Part shown: positions 8,223-17,216 of the stretch, piece after piece
Layout: the number at the start of each line of letters is the position of its first letter
Numbering within the stretch: the first letter of the stretch is position 1
DNA from: Altericroceibacterium indicum
Lineage (GTDB): Bacteria; Pseudomonadota; Alphaproteobacteria; Sphingomonadales; Sphingomonadaceae
Assembly: GCF_009828105.1 (NCBI RefSeq)
Contig: NZ_WTYQ01000005.1
Location: 168,613 to 232,612 of the forward strand
DNA length: 64,000 nucleotides
Direction: 5' to 3'
Program-made: the position numbers and the translations under genes
The notes under the pieces: model-generated
Databases searched by the model: none
Told to the model about the DNA's origin: nothing
The model's input: the letters and a program-made list of their open reading frames with translations, nothing else

Positions 8223-10532
8223 ATGGCAGATGAGGACGCAAGCGCAGTCGACGAGAAAAAAGCGCGGCTGCAGGTAGCGGCGGCCAGGCAAGAAGAAAGC
8301 GGGCAGGGCATCGCTCGCATCCCCCGTTCAGCCTTTCAGGCACTCGGCATCACCGAAGGCGATGCCGTGGAGATTGAAGGAAAGCGGATTACTGCGGCGA
8401 TCGCGATCCCCTCCTACAAAGAAGATGAATCGCTGTCGGTTATCCGGCTCGATGGTTTGCAGCGGGGCAATGCGGAAACCGGTTCGGGTGAGCATGTTAC
8501 TATCCGTCGGGCGAATTCACGCCCTGCAACGCGGGTGGTTTTTGCCCCGGCGCAGCGGGAAATGCGGCTTCAAGGTCCGTCACAGGCGCTGAAGAAGGTC
8601 TTTTTCGGTAAGCCCATGGTGGCAGGTGATCTGGTGGCCACCCATGGCCAGCAGCCGGTGCAGGACGTGCCGCCCGAAATCCGGCGCATGTTCAACACGC
8701 CGGCCTATGCGCTGACGCAGATCAGGCTTCAGGTCGTTTCCACCGCGCCCAAGGGTATCGTTCATATTGACGAGAATACCGAAGTCGAACTGCGCGCCGA
8801 ATTTGAGGAGCCGCGCGATGGCCGGGGCAGCGTCAATTATGACGATGTCGGCGGCATGGAAGACACCATCACCGCATTGCGCGAAATGGTGGAACTGCCG
8901 CTGCGCTATCCGGAATTGTTCACGCGACTTGGCGTAGATCCGCCCAAGGGCGTGTTGCTGCATGGCCCGCCGGGAACGGGCAAGACCCGTCTGGCGCAGG
9001 CTGTCGCCAATGAAAGCGATGCGGAATTCTTCACCATTAACGGCCCTGAAATCATGGGCTCTGCCTATGGTGAAAGCGAAAAGCGCCTGCGTGAAGTGTT
9101 CGAAGAAGCCAGCCGTGCTGCGCCTTCGATCATTTTCATCGACGAAATCGATTCCATTGCACCCAAGCGGCAAAATGTCAGTGGCGAAGCGGAAAAGCGG
9201 CTCGTTGCCCAATTGCTGACGCTGATGGACGGGTTGGAAGCACGCTCTAACCTCGTCGTGATCGCGGCTACCAATCGCCCCGATGCAATTGACGAAGCGC
9301 TGCGCCGCCCCGGCCGGTTTGACCGTGAAATTATCATCGGTGTGCCGGATGACAAGGGCCGCCGTGAAATCCTTGCCATTCACACGCGCGGGATGCCGCT
9401 GGGTGATGGTGTCGATCTGACTGAGCTTGCGCGCTCCACGCATGGTTTTGTTGGTGCTGACCTTGCCGCCCTTGCTCGGGAAGCAGCGATTGAAGCGGTC
9501 CGCCGCATCATGCCCAAGATCGATTTCGATGAGCGCACGGTTCCGCCGGAAGTGCTGGAAACACTGCAGGTTGAACGCAATGACTTCAAGGCAGCGCTGA
9601 AGCGCGTGCAGCCTTCGGCCATGCGTGAAGTGATGGTGCAGGCACCCACCACAAGCTGGTCGGATATTGGCGGCCTCACCGAGGCGCAGGAAAAGCTGCG
9701 AGAAGGTGTGGAGCTGCCCTTGCGTAATCCGCAGGCGTTTGAACGTTTGGGCATTCGCCCGGCCAAGGGCTTTTTGCTCTATGGTCCGCCCGGAACCGGC
9801 AAAACGCTGCTGGCCAAGGCCGTGGCCAAGGAAGCCGAAGCCAATTTCATCTCGATGAAAAGCTCTGACCTCCTGTCCAAATGGTATGGTGAGAGTGAAC
9901 AGCAGATCAGCCGTATGTTCGCGCGTGCACGGCAAGTGGCGCCATGCGTGATCTTTATTGATGAGATCGACAGTCTCGTGCCCGCCCGCGGCATGGGCGG
10001 GAATGAGCCACAAGTCACGGCGCGGGTGGTCAACACGATCCTTGCCGAGATGGACGGAATGGAGGAATTGAACTCCATCGTGGTGATCGGTGCCACCAAT
10101 CGGCCAAACCTTGTCGATCCGGCGCTGCTGCGCCCTGGCCGGTTTGATGAACTGGTCTATGTCGGCACCCCAAGCCTTGAAGGGCGTGAACATATCCTGA
10201 AGATTCACACCAAGAATATGCCACTGGCAGAGGATGTGGATCTGGCGCATGTCGCAGCGCAGACGGAGCGTTATACCGGCGCAGACCTTCAGGACGTGGT
10301 TCGCCGGGCCGGACTTGTGGCCATCAGGCGATCCGGCGAAAGTGCCACCCTTGTGACAGGGCAGGATTTTGTCGAGGCCTTGGCAGACAGCCGCGCGACC
10401 GTTTCCGAACAGATGGAAGCCGAATATGGCAAGATGAAGGGTGAGCTCAAAAAGCGTGCGCTTGAGGTGAACCCCATCGGCTTTGTCTATGATGGTATGC
10501 TGGAACCGACGCGTGAAAAGAAACACGGCTGA
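8223..10532 (+). CDS. CDC48/VAT-type double AAA+ ATPase
   Basis: A 769-aa homologue of the p97/CDC48/VAT unfoldases. An N-terminal double-psi-barrel-like substrate or adaptor domain (about residues 14-190) precedes two AAA+ modules. Module one has Walker A GPPGTGKT at 248-255 and Walker B IIFIDEID at 303-310; module two has Walker A at 521-528 and Walker B VIFIDEID at 576-583. The second-region AATNRPD and GATNRPN motifs and RPGRFD arginine fingers are present in both. Unfolding or disassembly of protein complexes by ATP-driven threading is the family role. The substrate is unknown. The gene stands alone, ending in a terminator. Full p97-like proteins are common in archaea and eukaryotes and less so in bacteria. 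Confidence 0.93.
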   Translation: MADEDASAVDEKKARLQVAAARQEESGQGIARIPRSAFQALGITEGDAVEIEGKRITAAIAIPSYKEDESLSVIRLDGLQRGNAETGSGEHVTIRRANSRPATRVVFAPAQREMRLQGPSQALKKVFFGKPMVAGDLVATHGQQPVQDVPPEIRRMFNTPAYALTQIRLQVVSTAPKGIVHIDENTEVELRAEFEEPRDGRGSVNYDDVGGMEDTITALREMVELPLRYPELFTRLGVDPPKGVLLHGPPGTGKTRLAQAVANESDAEFFTINGPEIMGSAYGESEKRLREVFEEASRAAPSIIFIDEIDSIAPKRQNVSGEAEKRLVAQLLTLMDGLEARSNLVVIAATNRPDAIDEALRRPGRFDREIIIGVPDDKGRREILAIHTRGMPLGDGVDLTELARSTHGFVGADLAALAREAAIEAVRRIMPKIDFDERTVPPEVLETLQVERNDFKAALKRVQPSAMREVMVQAPTTSWSDIGGLTEAQEKLREGVELPLRNPQAFERLGIRPAKGFLLYGPPGTGKTLLAKAVAKEAEANFISMKSSDLLSKWYGESEQQISRMFARARQVAPCVIFIDEIDSLVPARGMGGNEPQVTARVVNTILAEMDGMEELNSIVVIGATNRPNLVDPALLRPGRFDELVYVGTPSLEGREHILKIHTKNMPLAEDVDLAHVAAQTERYTGADLQDVVRRAGLVAIRRSGESATLVTGQDFVEALADSRATVSEQMEAEYGKMKGELKKRALEVNPIGFVYDGMLEPTREKKHG

Positions 10533-10556
10533 TTTTGCACACAGCCGAACCGGAAA

Positions 10557-10579
10557 GGGGCGGGAAACCGCCCCTTTTT
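10557..10579 (+). terminator. Intrinsic terminator of the AAA ATPase gene
   Basis: GGGGCGG (10557-10563), GAAA loop, CCGCCCC (10568-10574), then TTTTT. A textbook rho-independent terminator. Confidence 0.93.
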
Positions 10580-10621
10580 GCGTGAGGTCACCCTTGTCGA
10601 GGAACCTTTCGCCAGACATGC

Positions 10622-11788
10622 TTGTTTTTGACCGGGCTGTTTCGGCTGAAAGATCGGGAAGAATGCTTGTCTGAATATGTGAGAATTGACCCGGCACGGC
10701 GATCCGAAGCGATCTCAATGGCCCGGGTCATTTGCATCATGGGCATTGTCTACGTTCATGCGTGGACGGGCCTGACAGGGCCAGAATTTGAAGCCTTACG
10801 CGGTTCTGCGCAGGATATCATGCGCTGGGTGATGATGGATGTCTTTGGCCGCAGCGCTGTACCACTGCTGGGCCTGGTATCGGGCTGGTTGGTGGCTGGT
10901 TCCTCCCGCGTCCGCAATTGGGGTAGCCATGTTGCCCGCAAAGCTCGGACGATTCTGCTGCCGATGGTCTTATGGAATGTGCTGGCGCTGATTCTCATTT
11001 GCGGGTCAGGCAAATTGTTCAATCTGCAAGTGCCATGGCCGCCCTCTTTATCCTGGGTGTTTCAGGAAGTTTTTATCCTCACCCGCCCGCCGGACATGAA
11101 TGTGCAGATGCCATTCTTGCGTGATCTGTTCCTGTGCATGGTACTGGCCCCCATGCTTGTGCGCTGGCCGGGTTGGGCCTTGGCCTGCGTGCTGGCGCTG
11201 ACGGGTGTGTGCCATATCTTTGACCTTGGTGCACCGATCATCCTACGCGTGTCGATCCTGTTCTTCTTCACGCTGGGTATCTTGGTGCGGCGGAGCAATC
11301 TGGCCGACCGGATCACGCAATGGCCGCTGATCCTTGCGGCTTTGCCATTCCTGATCGTGATGCCTATCCAGCTCTGTCTGACGCTGACGCGCGATTGGGA
11401 CATGGCGACGCCTGAAGCGCGCGAACTTGACCTTGCCGTGCGCATCGCTGCTGCTCTGGCCTATTGGCGGGTGGCCTGGGCGCTGACCTTCAGCCCTTTG
11501 CGCCAGACTTTTCTCAAAATCGAACCTTACATGTTCTTCTATTTTTGCGCCCATCTCATCCTGATGTGGCTGGGCGGGCCATTGCTGGGCAAAGTTTTTG
11601 GTAAGCTCGGGTCACCGCTCTACCCGATCTATTTTCTCACACAGCCCTTTATGGTGCTGGCGGTCATCATGCCGATTGGCATGGCGCTGACCCGTTATTG
11701 GCCATCGGCGGCAGACCTGTTGAGCGGTGGGCGGCTGACTGGTGAACCGAGGCGCAAAACGATCCCCGCATGGCCTGAAGGGGCTTAA
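10622..11788 (+). CDS. Acyltransferase-3 family membrane protein
   Basis: A multi-pass inner-membrane protein of up to 388 aa with about ten hydrophobic segments. The first one carries the R-X10-H signature of acyltransferase family 3 (R of SMARVICIMG followed eleven residues later by the His of YVHAW). These enzymes move acetyl or succinyl groups onto envelope or exported glycans. The start is uncertain: the longest frame begins at TTG 10622, but a TTG near 10665 or a GTG near 10679 would also precede the conserved region and there is no early ATG. It converges on mscS with a 4-bp overlap of the coding ends. The substrate cannot be inferred. Confidence 0.8.
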   Translation: MFLTGLFRLKDREECLSEYVRIDPARRSEAISMARVICIMGIVYVHAWTGLTGPEFEALRGSAQDIMRWVMMDVFGRSAVPLLGLVSGWLVAGSSRVRNWGSHVARKARTILLPMVLWNVLALILICGSGKLFNLQVPWPPSLSWVFQEVFILTRPPDMNVQMPFLRDLFLCMVLAPMLVRWPGWALACVLALTGVCHIFDLGAPIILRVSILFFFTLGILVRRSNLADRITQWPLILAALPFLIVMPIQLCLTLTRDWDMATPEARELDLAVRIAAALAYWRVAWALTFSPLRQTFLKIEPYMFFYFCAHLILMWLGGPLLGKVFGKLGSPLYPIYFLTQPFMVLAVIMPIGMALTRYWPSAADLLSGGRLTGEPRRKTIPAWPEGA

Positions 11789-12897
11789 GTACCGCGCTGA
11801 AAATCGGTGCTGCGTTCATCGCGCAGGGTGAGCGAACCTTCAGGCTGCACCCGGCCGCGCACGATCGCTTCGGGCATGGTGTCACGAATCCACTGGATCA
11901 GTTCTTCGCGAATGTCACAGCGCAGATCGTAGAGCGTGGGCGAATCTTTGGCGGTCATGAGCAGGCGCACTTCAATCGCATCGCGGGTGAGATCGGTGAT
12001 CTGCATATGTTTGACACGCCCATCCCATCTCTCATTCTCCTCGATCGCTTCCATGAATTTGGCTCGGATCGCATCGAGCCTGGTCATCGGATCGACATAG
12101 AGATAGACCGTGCCGAGCAATTCTGAGGTGGTCTTGGTCCAGTTCTGGAAAATCTCATCCAGGAATTTGGAGGTTGGCACCACAAGGCGGCGTTCATCCC
12201 ATACTTTCACCACAACATAGGTGGTGCGGATTTCCTCGACCCAGCCCCATTCTCCCCCGATGATGACCGCGTCTCCCACAATAACCGGCTCTGTCAGCGC
12301 CATCTGGAAGCCAGCAATCAGGGATTTGAGCGCAGGCTGCGCAGCGGCACCCACTGCGAGGCCGGCAAGCCCTGCCGATGCGACCAGTGTCACCCCGATA
12401 TCGCGCACGCCGGGAATGGCGAGCAGCATCAGGCCGATAGTCACAAATACGATGATGAAAGTGGCGATACGGCTGAAGATGGACAGTCTTGTCCGGCGGC
12501 GGCGGGCGGCGCGGTTGTCCGGCATCGAAATATCGCTGCGCAGGATCATCGCTTCGGTCATGGCGTGGAGAATCGCCACCGCCATCCACCCCACCAGCAA
12601 GGGCATTACCCCGCCGCTAATGCTGTTCCACAATTCTTCCAGCTCAGGAATGGCATGGCCAGCCACCACCAGAGACAGCGCCACCAGCGCATACCGGCTT
12701 GGCCGGGCGAGCTTGCGCACCACAATATTGTCCGATGCGCTGTCACTTGCCTTCGCAAAGCGCCGCAGCAGGCGGAACAACAGGCTATGAAGGAGGAGGG
12801 CAAAGATAATCGCCAGCCCACCAGCCACGAAAACGCGCATAAGAACGGGCGCCCATGTCGGGAATCCGTCGAGATAAGGGTCCAATTGACTCAACAT
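11785..12897 (-). CDS. MscS-family mechanosensitive ion channel
   Basis: A 370-aa membrane protein. Several N-terminal transmembrane segments precede the pore-lining helix (LVASAGLAGLAVGAAAQ) and the conserved MscS beta domain, where GDAVIIGGEWGWVEEI and VVPTSKFLDE are recognisable. A cytoplasmic alpha/beta domain follows. Such channels release solutes on osmotic downshock. The pore helix has the small-residue Gly/Ala packing expected. The 3' end overlaps the convergent acyltransferase gene by 4 bp; no terminator separates them. I do not assign a symbol because several paralogue classes exist. Confidence 0.9.
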   Translation of the reverse strand: MLSQLDPYLDGFPTWAPVLMRVFVAGGLAIIFALLLHSLLFRLLRRFAKASDSASDNIVVRKLARPSRYALVALSLVVAGHAIPELEELWNSISGGVMPLLVGWMAVAILHAMTEAMILRSDISMPDNRAARRRRTRLSIFSRIATFIIVFVTIGLMLLAIPGVRDIGVTLVASAGLAGLAVGAAAQPALKSLIAGFQMALTEPVIVGDAVIIGGEWGWVEEIRTTYVVVKVWDERRLVVPTSKFLDEIFQNWTKTTSELLGTVYLYVDPMTRLDAIRAKFMEAIEENERWDGRVKHMQITDLTRDAIEVRLLMTAKDSPTLYDLRCDIREELIQWIRDTMPEAIVRGRVQPEGSLTLRDERSTDFQRGT

Positions 12898-12898
12898 A

Positions 12899-12933
12899 GT
12901 TGCAGCATCACCTTTCTCAAACGATGCTGCAAC
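12899..12933. repeat. Perfect inverted repeat between polA and mscS
   Basis: GTTGCAGCATC (12899-12909) and GATGCTGCAAC (12923-12933) are perfect 11-bp complements around a 13-base loop. They fill the 49-base gap between the polA stop and the mscS start, both on the minus strand. No T-run follows, so this is either a rho-assisted end for polA or a site affecting mscS. Confidence 0.7.
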
Positions 12934-12946
12934 TGCGAAATGGTTC

Positions 12947-15817
12947 CTAGTGCGCTGCGTCCCAACTCATCCCGGTACCGATCTCAATCGCCAGTGGCAC
13001 GGAGAGATCAACGGCGGGAAGGGCGGCTTCGGCCATCACCTTCTCGATCACTGGCCTCGCTTTTTCCACATCCCCCTCCGGCAATTCGAACACCAATTCA
13101 TCGTGCACCTGCAGCAACATGCGGACATGGCCGAGGTCAGCTTCGGCCAATGCGGGCAGCATCCGCGACATCGCGCGTTTGATGATATCGGCGCAGGTGC
13201 CCTGGATCGGCGCGTTGATGGCAGCGCGTTCGCTGCCTTGCCGTTCCGCCTGATTCTTGGAATTGATCCGGGGAAACCATGTCTTGCGGCCAAACAGCGT
13301 TTCGGAATAACCGCGTTCGCGCACTTCTTCCAGAGTGCGGACGATATAGCGCTGGATGCCGGGGAAGCGTTCAAAATAGCGGTCAATCATCGCTTGGGCT
13401 TCATCGGATTCTACGCCGAGCCGGCCGGCCAATCCCCAACGTGAAATGCCATAGAGAATGGCGAAGTTGATCGTCTTGGCGCGTGAGCGCGTGTCACGGT
13501 CAACCGTTCCGAACAGTTCACCTGCTGTGCGGGCATGAATATCCTCACCTTTTTCAAAGGCTTCCTTCAAAGGCGGGACATCGGCCATATGCGCGGCCAG
13601 GCGCAATTCGATCTGGCTGTAATCGGCCGCCAGAAGCAGATTGCCCTTTTCCGGCACGAAGGCTTGGCGAATCTGGCGGCCAATTTCGGTGCGGATCGGG
13701 ATGTTCTGCAAATTGGGATCAGTGGAAGACAAACGCCCGGTTTGTGCGCCAACCAGCGAGTAGCTGGTATGCACCCGCTCTGTCTTGGGATTGATCGCCG
13801 CTTGCAGAGCATCAGTATAGGTGCTCTTCAGCTTGGAAAGCTGGCGCCATTCCAGTACTTTGCTGGCGACCTCCGCACCTTCCCCGGCAAGCTTTTCCAG
13901 AATCGCCTGATCGGTGGAATATTGGCCGCTCTTGCCTTTGCGCCCGCCCTTGTAGCCCATTTTTTCAAACAGGATCGTTCCCAATTGCTTGGGGCTGCCG
14001 ATGGTGAATTCTTCGCCTGCCATTTCGTGAATGGTCTTTTCGAGGCTCGCCATGGTTTCGGCAAATTCCCCGGAGAGGCGGGAGAGGGCTTCGCGGTCGA
14101 CGCGAATACCTTCACGCTCCATCGCCGCAACGACCGGAATCAGGGGCCGTTCAACGCGTTCATAAATGCGTGTGCCGCCTTCCAGCGCGAGGCGTGGTTT
14201 CAAATGCTGATAGAGCCGCCAGGTAACGTCAGCATCTTCAGCGGCATATTCGGTGGCTTTGTCGAGCGGGACTTCACCGAAGGAAATCGCTTTTTTGCCC
14301 GTACCGCAGACATCTTTGAACTTCATGGTCGTGTGGCCAAGGTGGCGTTCGGACAGTTCATCCATGCCGTGTCCGCCGCCAATTCCCTGATCCGAACGGC
14401 CTGCATCGAGATTGAAACTGATGACCATCGTATCGTCAATCGGGCGCACCATAATGTCATGGCGGGCCAGCACATTGAGGTCATATTTGATGTTCTGGCC
14501 GATTTTCAGCACTGCCTCAGCCTCCAGAAGAGGCTTCAACAGCTCCAGAGCGCGACTGAAAGGTACCTGAGCCGGCTTTTCGGAGAACATATCGCTGCCG
14601 CCATGGCCGAGCGGTATGTAGCAGGCATCGTTCGGCCCGATGGCGATGCTGATTCCGGTCAGATCAGCCTGCATCGCATCCAGTGCGCTGGTCTCTGTAT
14701 CAATCGCGATTTCGCGGGCGGCGAAGGCGCGGGCTATCCATGTCTGGAGCGTTTCTTCATCCTGCACGCAGATATAGGCCGAGCGGTCCACGGCTGGCAT
14801 ATCCGGCAGAGGCTGGCGATGGCCATCCTGTGATGCGGGGGCCGCTTCTTTGCCATTGTCAGCCTTGGGCGGATTGAGATCAGTCTTGCGTGACGGGCTA
14901 CCGGTGCCCGCTTCCAGACGTTTCAACAGGCTGGAAAAACCATGGGTGGACAGGAATTCCATCAAAGGCTCTGGCGGGATCGCATCGAGTTTGAAATCAT
15001 CCAGCGCCATCGGCAGCGGCGCATCTTCTTTCAAAGTGACGAGCACGCGGCTGAGTTCAGCCATTGCGCGCCCTTCGAGCATCCGTTCCTTGAGCTTGGA
15101 CTTCTTCATATCGGGCGCTGCATCAAGCGCACCGGTGAGACTGCCATGCTCCTGGATCAATTTGGTCGCGGTCTTGGGGCCGATGCCGAAGATGCCAGGA
15201 ATATTATCAACTGAGTCGCCCATCAGTGCGAGCACATCGCCGACCTTTTCCGGGGGGACACCAAATTTCTCAGCCACTTCATCTGGGCCGATCCGCTGAT
15301 TCTTCATCGTATCGAGCATGTCGATGCAGCCACCGCCGGGATGTTCAGGCTCGTCACTGCTTGGGGCGCAAGTGCCGACAAGCTGCATCAGATCCTTGTC
15401 GGATGAGACAATCGTTACATCCCAACCCTTTTTCGCCGCAGCGCGGGCATAAGAGGCAATGATATCATCGGCCTCCAGTCCCTCTTCTTCGATGCAGGGC
15501 AGCGAGAATGCCCGAGTCGCATCGCGAATCAGCGGGAATTGCGGCACCAGATCTTCGGGCGGCGGCGGGCGATTCGCCTTATATTCCGGGTAGATATCGT
15601 TGCGAAAGGACTTCGAAGCCTTATCGAGAATCACCGCAAGGTGAGTCGGGCCATTGGCCTTGTGTAGCTCTTCAGCCAGTTTCCACAGCATAGTGGTATA
15701 GCCGTAAACTGCGCCGACGGGCGTGCCTTCCGGGTTCGTAAGGGGCGGAAGACGGTGATAGGCGCGGAAAATATAGGCCGAGCCATCGACGAGATAGAGG
15801 TGCTGCTTGTCCGACAT
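12947..15817 (-). CDS. polA: DNA polymerase I
   Basis: A 956-aa repair and Okazaki-fragment polymerase. The 5' nuclease domain covers about residues 1-310 (YLVDGSAYIFRAY; GDSVDNIPG). The 3'-5' proofreading domain is about 360-550 and looks active: IAIDTETSALD (Exo I), NIKYDLNVL (Exo II) and YAAEDADVT (Exo III). The polymerase domain carries motif A DYSQIELRLAAH and motif C VHDELVFE, and the O-helix RSRAKTINFAILYG. Length is typical. The gene is alone, with a short spacer to mscS. Confidence 0.97.
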   Translation of the reverse strand: MSDKQHLYLVDGSAYIFRAYHRLPPLTNPEGTPVGAVYGYTTMLWKLAEELHKANGPTHLAVILDKASKSFRNDIYPEYKANRPPPPEDLVPQFPLIRDATRAFSLPCIEEEGLEADDIIASYARAAAKKGWDVTIVSSDKDLMQLVGTCAPSSDEPEHPGGGCIDMLDTMKNQRIGPDEVAEKFGVPPEKVGDVLALMGDSVDNIPGIFGIGPKTATKLIQEHGSLTGALDAAPDMKKSKLKERMLEGRAMAELSRVLVTLKEDAPLPMALDDFKLDAIPPEPLMEFLSTHGFSSLLKRLEAGTGSPSRKTDLNPPKADNGKEAAPASQDGHRQPLPDMPAVDRSAYICVQDEETLQTWIARAFAAREIAIDTETSALDAMQADLTGISIAIGPNDACYIPLGHGGSDMFSEKPAQVPFSRALELLKPLLEAEAVLKIGQNIKYDLNVLARHDIMVRPIDDTMVISFNLDAGRSDQGIGGGHGMDELSERHLGHTTMKFKDVCGTGKKAISFGEVPLDKATEYAAEDADVTWRLYQHLKPRLALEGGTRIYERVERPLIPVVAAMEREGIRVDREALSRLSGEFAETMASLEKTIHEMAGEEFTIGSPKQLGTILFEKMGYKGGRKGKSGQYSTDQAILEKLAGEGAEVASKVLEWRQLSKLKSTYTDALQAAINPKTERVHTSYSLVGAQTGRLSSTDPNLQNIPIRTEIGRQIRQAFVPEKGNLLLAADYSQIELRLAAHMADVPPLKEAFEKGEDIHARTAGELFGTVDRDTRSRAKTINFAILYGISRWGLAGRLGVESDEAQAMIDRYFERFPGIQRYIVRTLEEVRERGYSETLFGRKTWFPRINSKNQAERQGSERAAINAPIQGTCADIIKRAMSRMLPALAEADLGHVRMLLQVHDELVFELPEGDVEKARPVIEKVMAEAALPAVDLSVPLAIEIGTGMSWDAAH

Positions 15818-15928
15818 GGATGCTTGCTAGCAGGCGTTTGCAGTAAGGTCAGCCGCAATTCCCGCCTTAGTCTTGACGTAATTCACTATTATGGCGGGAT
15901 TATCAAAGAGGGGGTCTGAAGGTGCCCA

Positions 15929-15954
15929 GTCGCAAGGTGTTTACTCCTTGCGAC
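15929..15954. repeat. Inverted repeat upstream of the small lipoprotein gene
   Basis: GTCGCAAGG (15929-15937) and CCTTGCGAC (15946-15954) are perfect 9-bp complements with an 8-base loop. They lie in the 259-base gap between the divergent polA and lipoprotein genes, about 120 bases before the lipoprotein start. They could be an operator or a leader hairpin. I cannot identify a secure promoter nearby. Confidence 0.55.
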
Positions 15955-16076
15955 GCATTTATCTTGCATAGCGTTCACGACACGATTATTTAGCGACGTT
16001 GAAGCCGCCCAACTCGGGAGGCTTTGCGTACGGCCTGTTGCCGTGCACAGTCCACTCGCTGTTAAGGATTTTATAA

Positions 16077-16355
16077 ATGCGCAAGATCGTTCTCGCTGTT
16101 GCCGTTGCTGGTGCTGCTCTTTCACTCGCAGCTTGCTCAGAAGGCACGCAGGATGCAACCACCGAAGCTGCTGACTCCGCAATGGATGACGCTGCTGCAA
16201 ACGTAGACGCAGCTGGTAACGCTGTTGAAGCTGCTGGTGATGACGCTGCTGCTGCTGCTGATTCGGCTGCTGACTCTGCTGAAGCTGCTGCTGATTCAGC
16301 TGCAACTGCTGCTGACGAAGCCAAGGACGAAGCTGCTGCTCCTGCTGCTAAGTAA
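16077..16355 (+). CDS. Small Ala-rich lipoprotein
   Basis: A 92-aa protein starting MRKIVLAVAVAGAALSLAACSE. The hydrophobic signal ends in a lipobox (LAAC), so it should be cleaved before Cys20 and lipidated. The mature part is almost only Ala, Asp, Glu and Ser, with AADSA-like repeats and no aromatic residues. Alanine is encoded almost exclusively by GCT, including five GCT codons in a row at 16245-16259. It is unlike its neighbours in base use. An acidic, alpha-helical, possibly Lpp-like envelope protein is my guess. A strong terminator follows. High expression is suggested by the biased codons and compact layout. Confidence 0.88.
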   Translation: MRKIVLAVAVAGAALSLAACSEGTQDATTEAADSAMDDAAANVDAAGNAVEAAGDDAAAAADSAADSAEAAADSAATAADEAKDEAAAPAAK

Positions 16356-16387
16356 TAGCCAGAGAGCGAGCTTTTTCGCATGATTGA

Positions 16388-16416
16388 GGGCGCTGCCATT
16401 GGGCGGCGCCCTTTTT
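16388..16416 (+). terminator. Intrinsic terminator of the lipoprotein gene
   Basis: GGGCGCTGCC, ATT loop, GGGCGGCGCCC and TTTTT: a GC-rich stem with a short T-run. Confidence 0.85.
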
Positions 16417-16454
16417 CATGTCCAGCTTTAGCGTGAACAGAAGTTCCCTTTTCC

Positions 16455-17081
16455 TCACGCGTAGGCGTACGGCCCGCCAGCTTTGAGGGCTTTTTGATAG
16501 GCGGGGCGGGCATGGATCTTTTCGAGCCATGCGGCGATATTCGGGCGGCCTTGTGTGATGCTCGCGCGATGAGCGGCAGCTTCGATCGGGAAGCTCATCA
16601 TCACATCTGCGGCGGTGAAGTGGTCCCCTGCAAACCAGTCTCGTGCAGCAAGCTGTCCTTCGACATATTCGAAGTGAATTTCCGCCATCGGGCGAAACTT
16701 CTTCAATGCAAGTTTTCCCATCAATGGAATACGCGCCATGACAAGCATCACCAGAAGCGGCGGCATTAAAGAACCTTCCGCATAATGAAGGAAGTGGCGC
16801 CACAAAAGCGCGTCCTTTTCGCCTACTGGCGGGCCTAGCTGACCATCTGCTTTGGCGACGAGATATTCCACAATCGCCCCGGTCTCGGCAATGACGACCC
16901 CCTCATCCTCAATCAGTGGCGATTTACCTAAGGGATGGATGCGCTTGAGTTCAGGTGGAGCGAGCATGGTCGCCTTGTCACGCTCATAGCGCTTTACTTC
17001 ATAAGGGAGCCCAAGCTCCTCCAGCAGCCAAAGCACGCGCTGGGATCGCGAATTTTCAAGATGGTGGACGATGATCGCCAT
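16455..17081 (-). CDS. Glutathione S-transferase family protein
   Basis: A 208-aa two-domain GST. The thioredoxin-fold half has the N-terminal strand and a NSRSQRVLWLLEELGLPYE segment, the cis-proline LGKSPLIEDEG and the glutathione gamma-Glu contact AETGAIVEYL. The helical half contains the usual FTAADVMMSFP motif (about 155-165). It stands alone and is unrelated in sequence to the three GSTs of the catabolic island. The specific substrate is unknown. Confidence 0.9.
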   Translation of the reverse strand: MAIIVHHLENSRSQRVLWLLEELGLPYEVKRYERDKATMLAPPELKRIHPLGKSPLIEDEGVVIAETGAIVEYLVAKADGQLGPPVGEKDALLWRHFLHYAEGSLMPPLLVMLVMARIPLMGKLALKKFRPMAEIHFEYVEGQLAARDWFAGDHFTAADVMMSFPIEAAAHRASITQGRPNIAAWLEKIHARPAYQKALKAGGPYAYA

Positions 17082-17216
17082 GGAACGCTCCGATTTTGCT
17101 GAATAATCAGAGGTTCTAACGCATGATGCAGCTTATTGGCGACATGCCGCGCAAAATAGCGCAATCTTGGCAGGTTAAGCACGCACCTGAAGTGCGCGCT
17201 CAAGCAGTGTGAAATA

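Noticed and set aside
8580..10718. 712-codon open frame on the minus strand
   Set aside because: It runs opposite the double AAA ATPase gene, whose motifs are unmistakable, and its product has no recognisable domain. It is a codon-bias shadow.
13535..14833. 432-codon open frame opposite polA
   Set aside because: The polymerase reading has all catalytic motifs; the antisense frame has none.
15889..16305. Gln/Leu-rich frame opposite the small lipoprotein gene
   Set aside because: It is the reverse reading of GCT repeats (CAG/AGC); the lipoprotein frame has a signal peptide, lipobox and terminator.
16201..16340. GCT repeats as a CRISPR or tandem-repeat array
   Set aside because: They are in-frame alanine codons of the lipoprotein, with no spacers.
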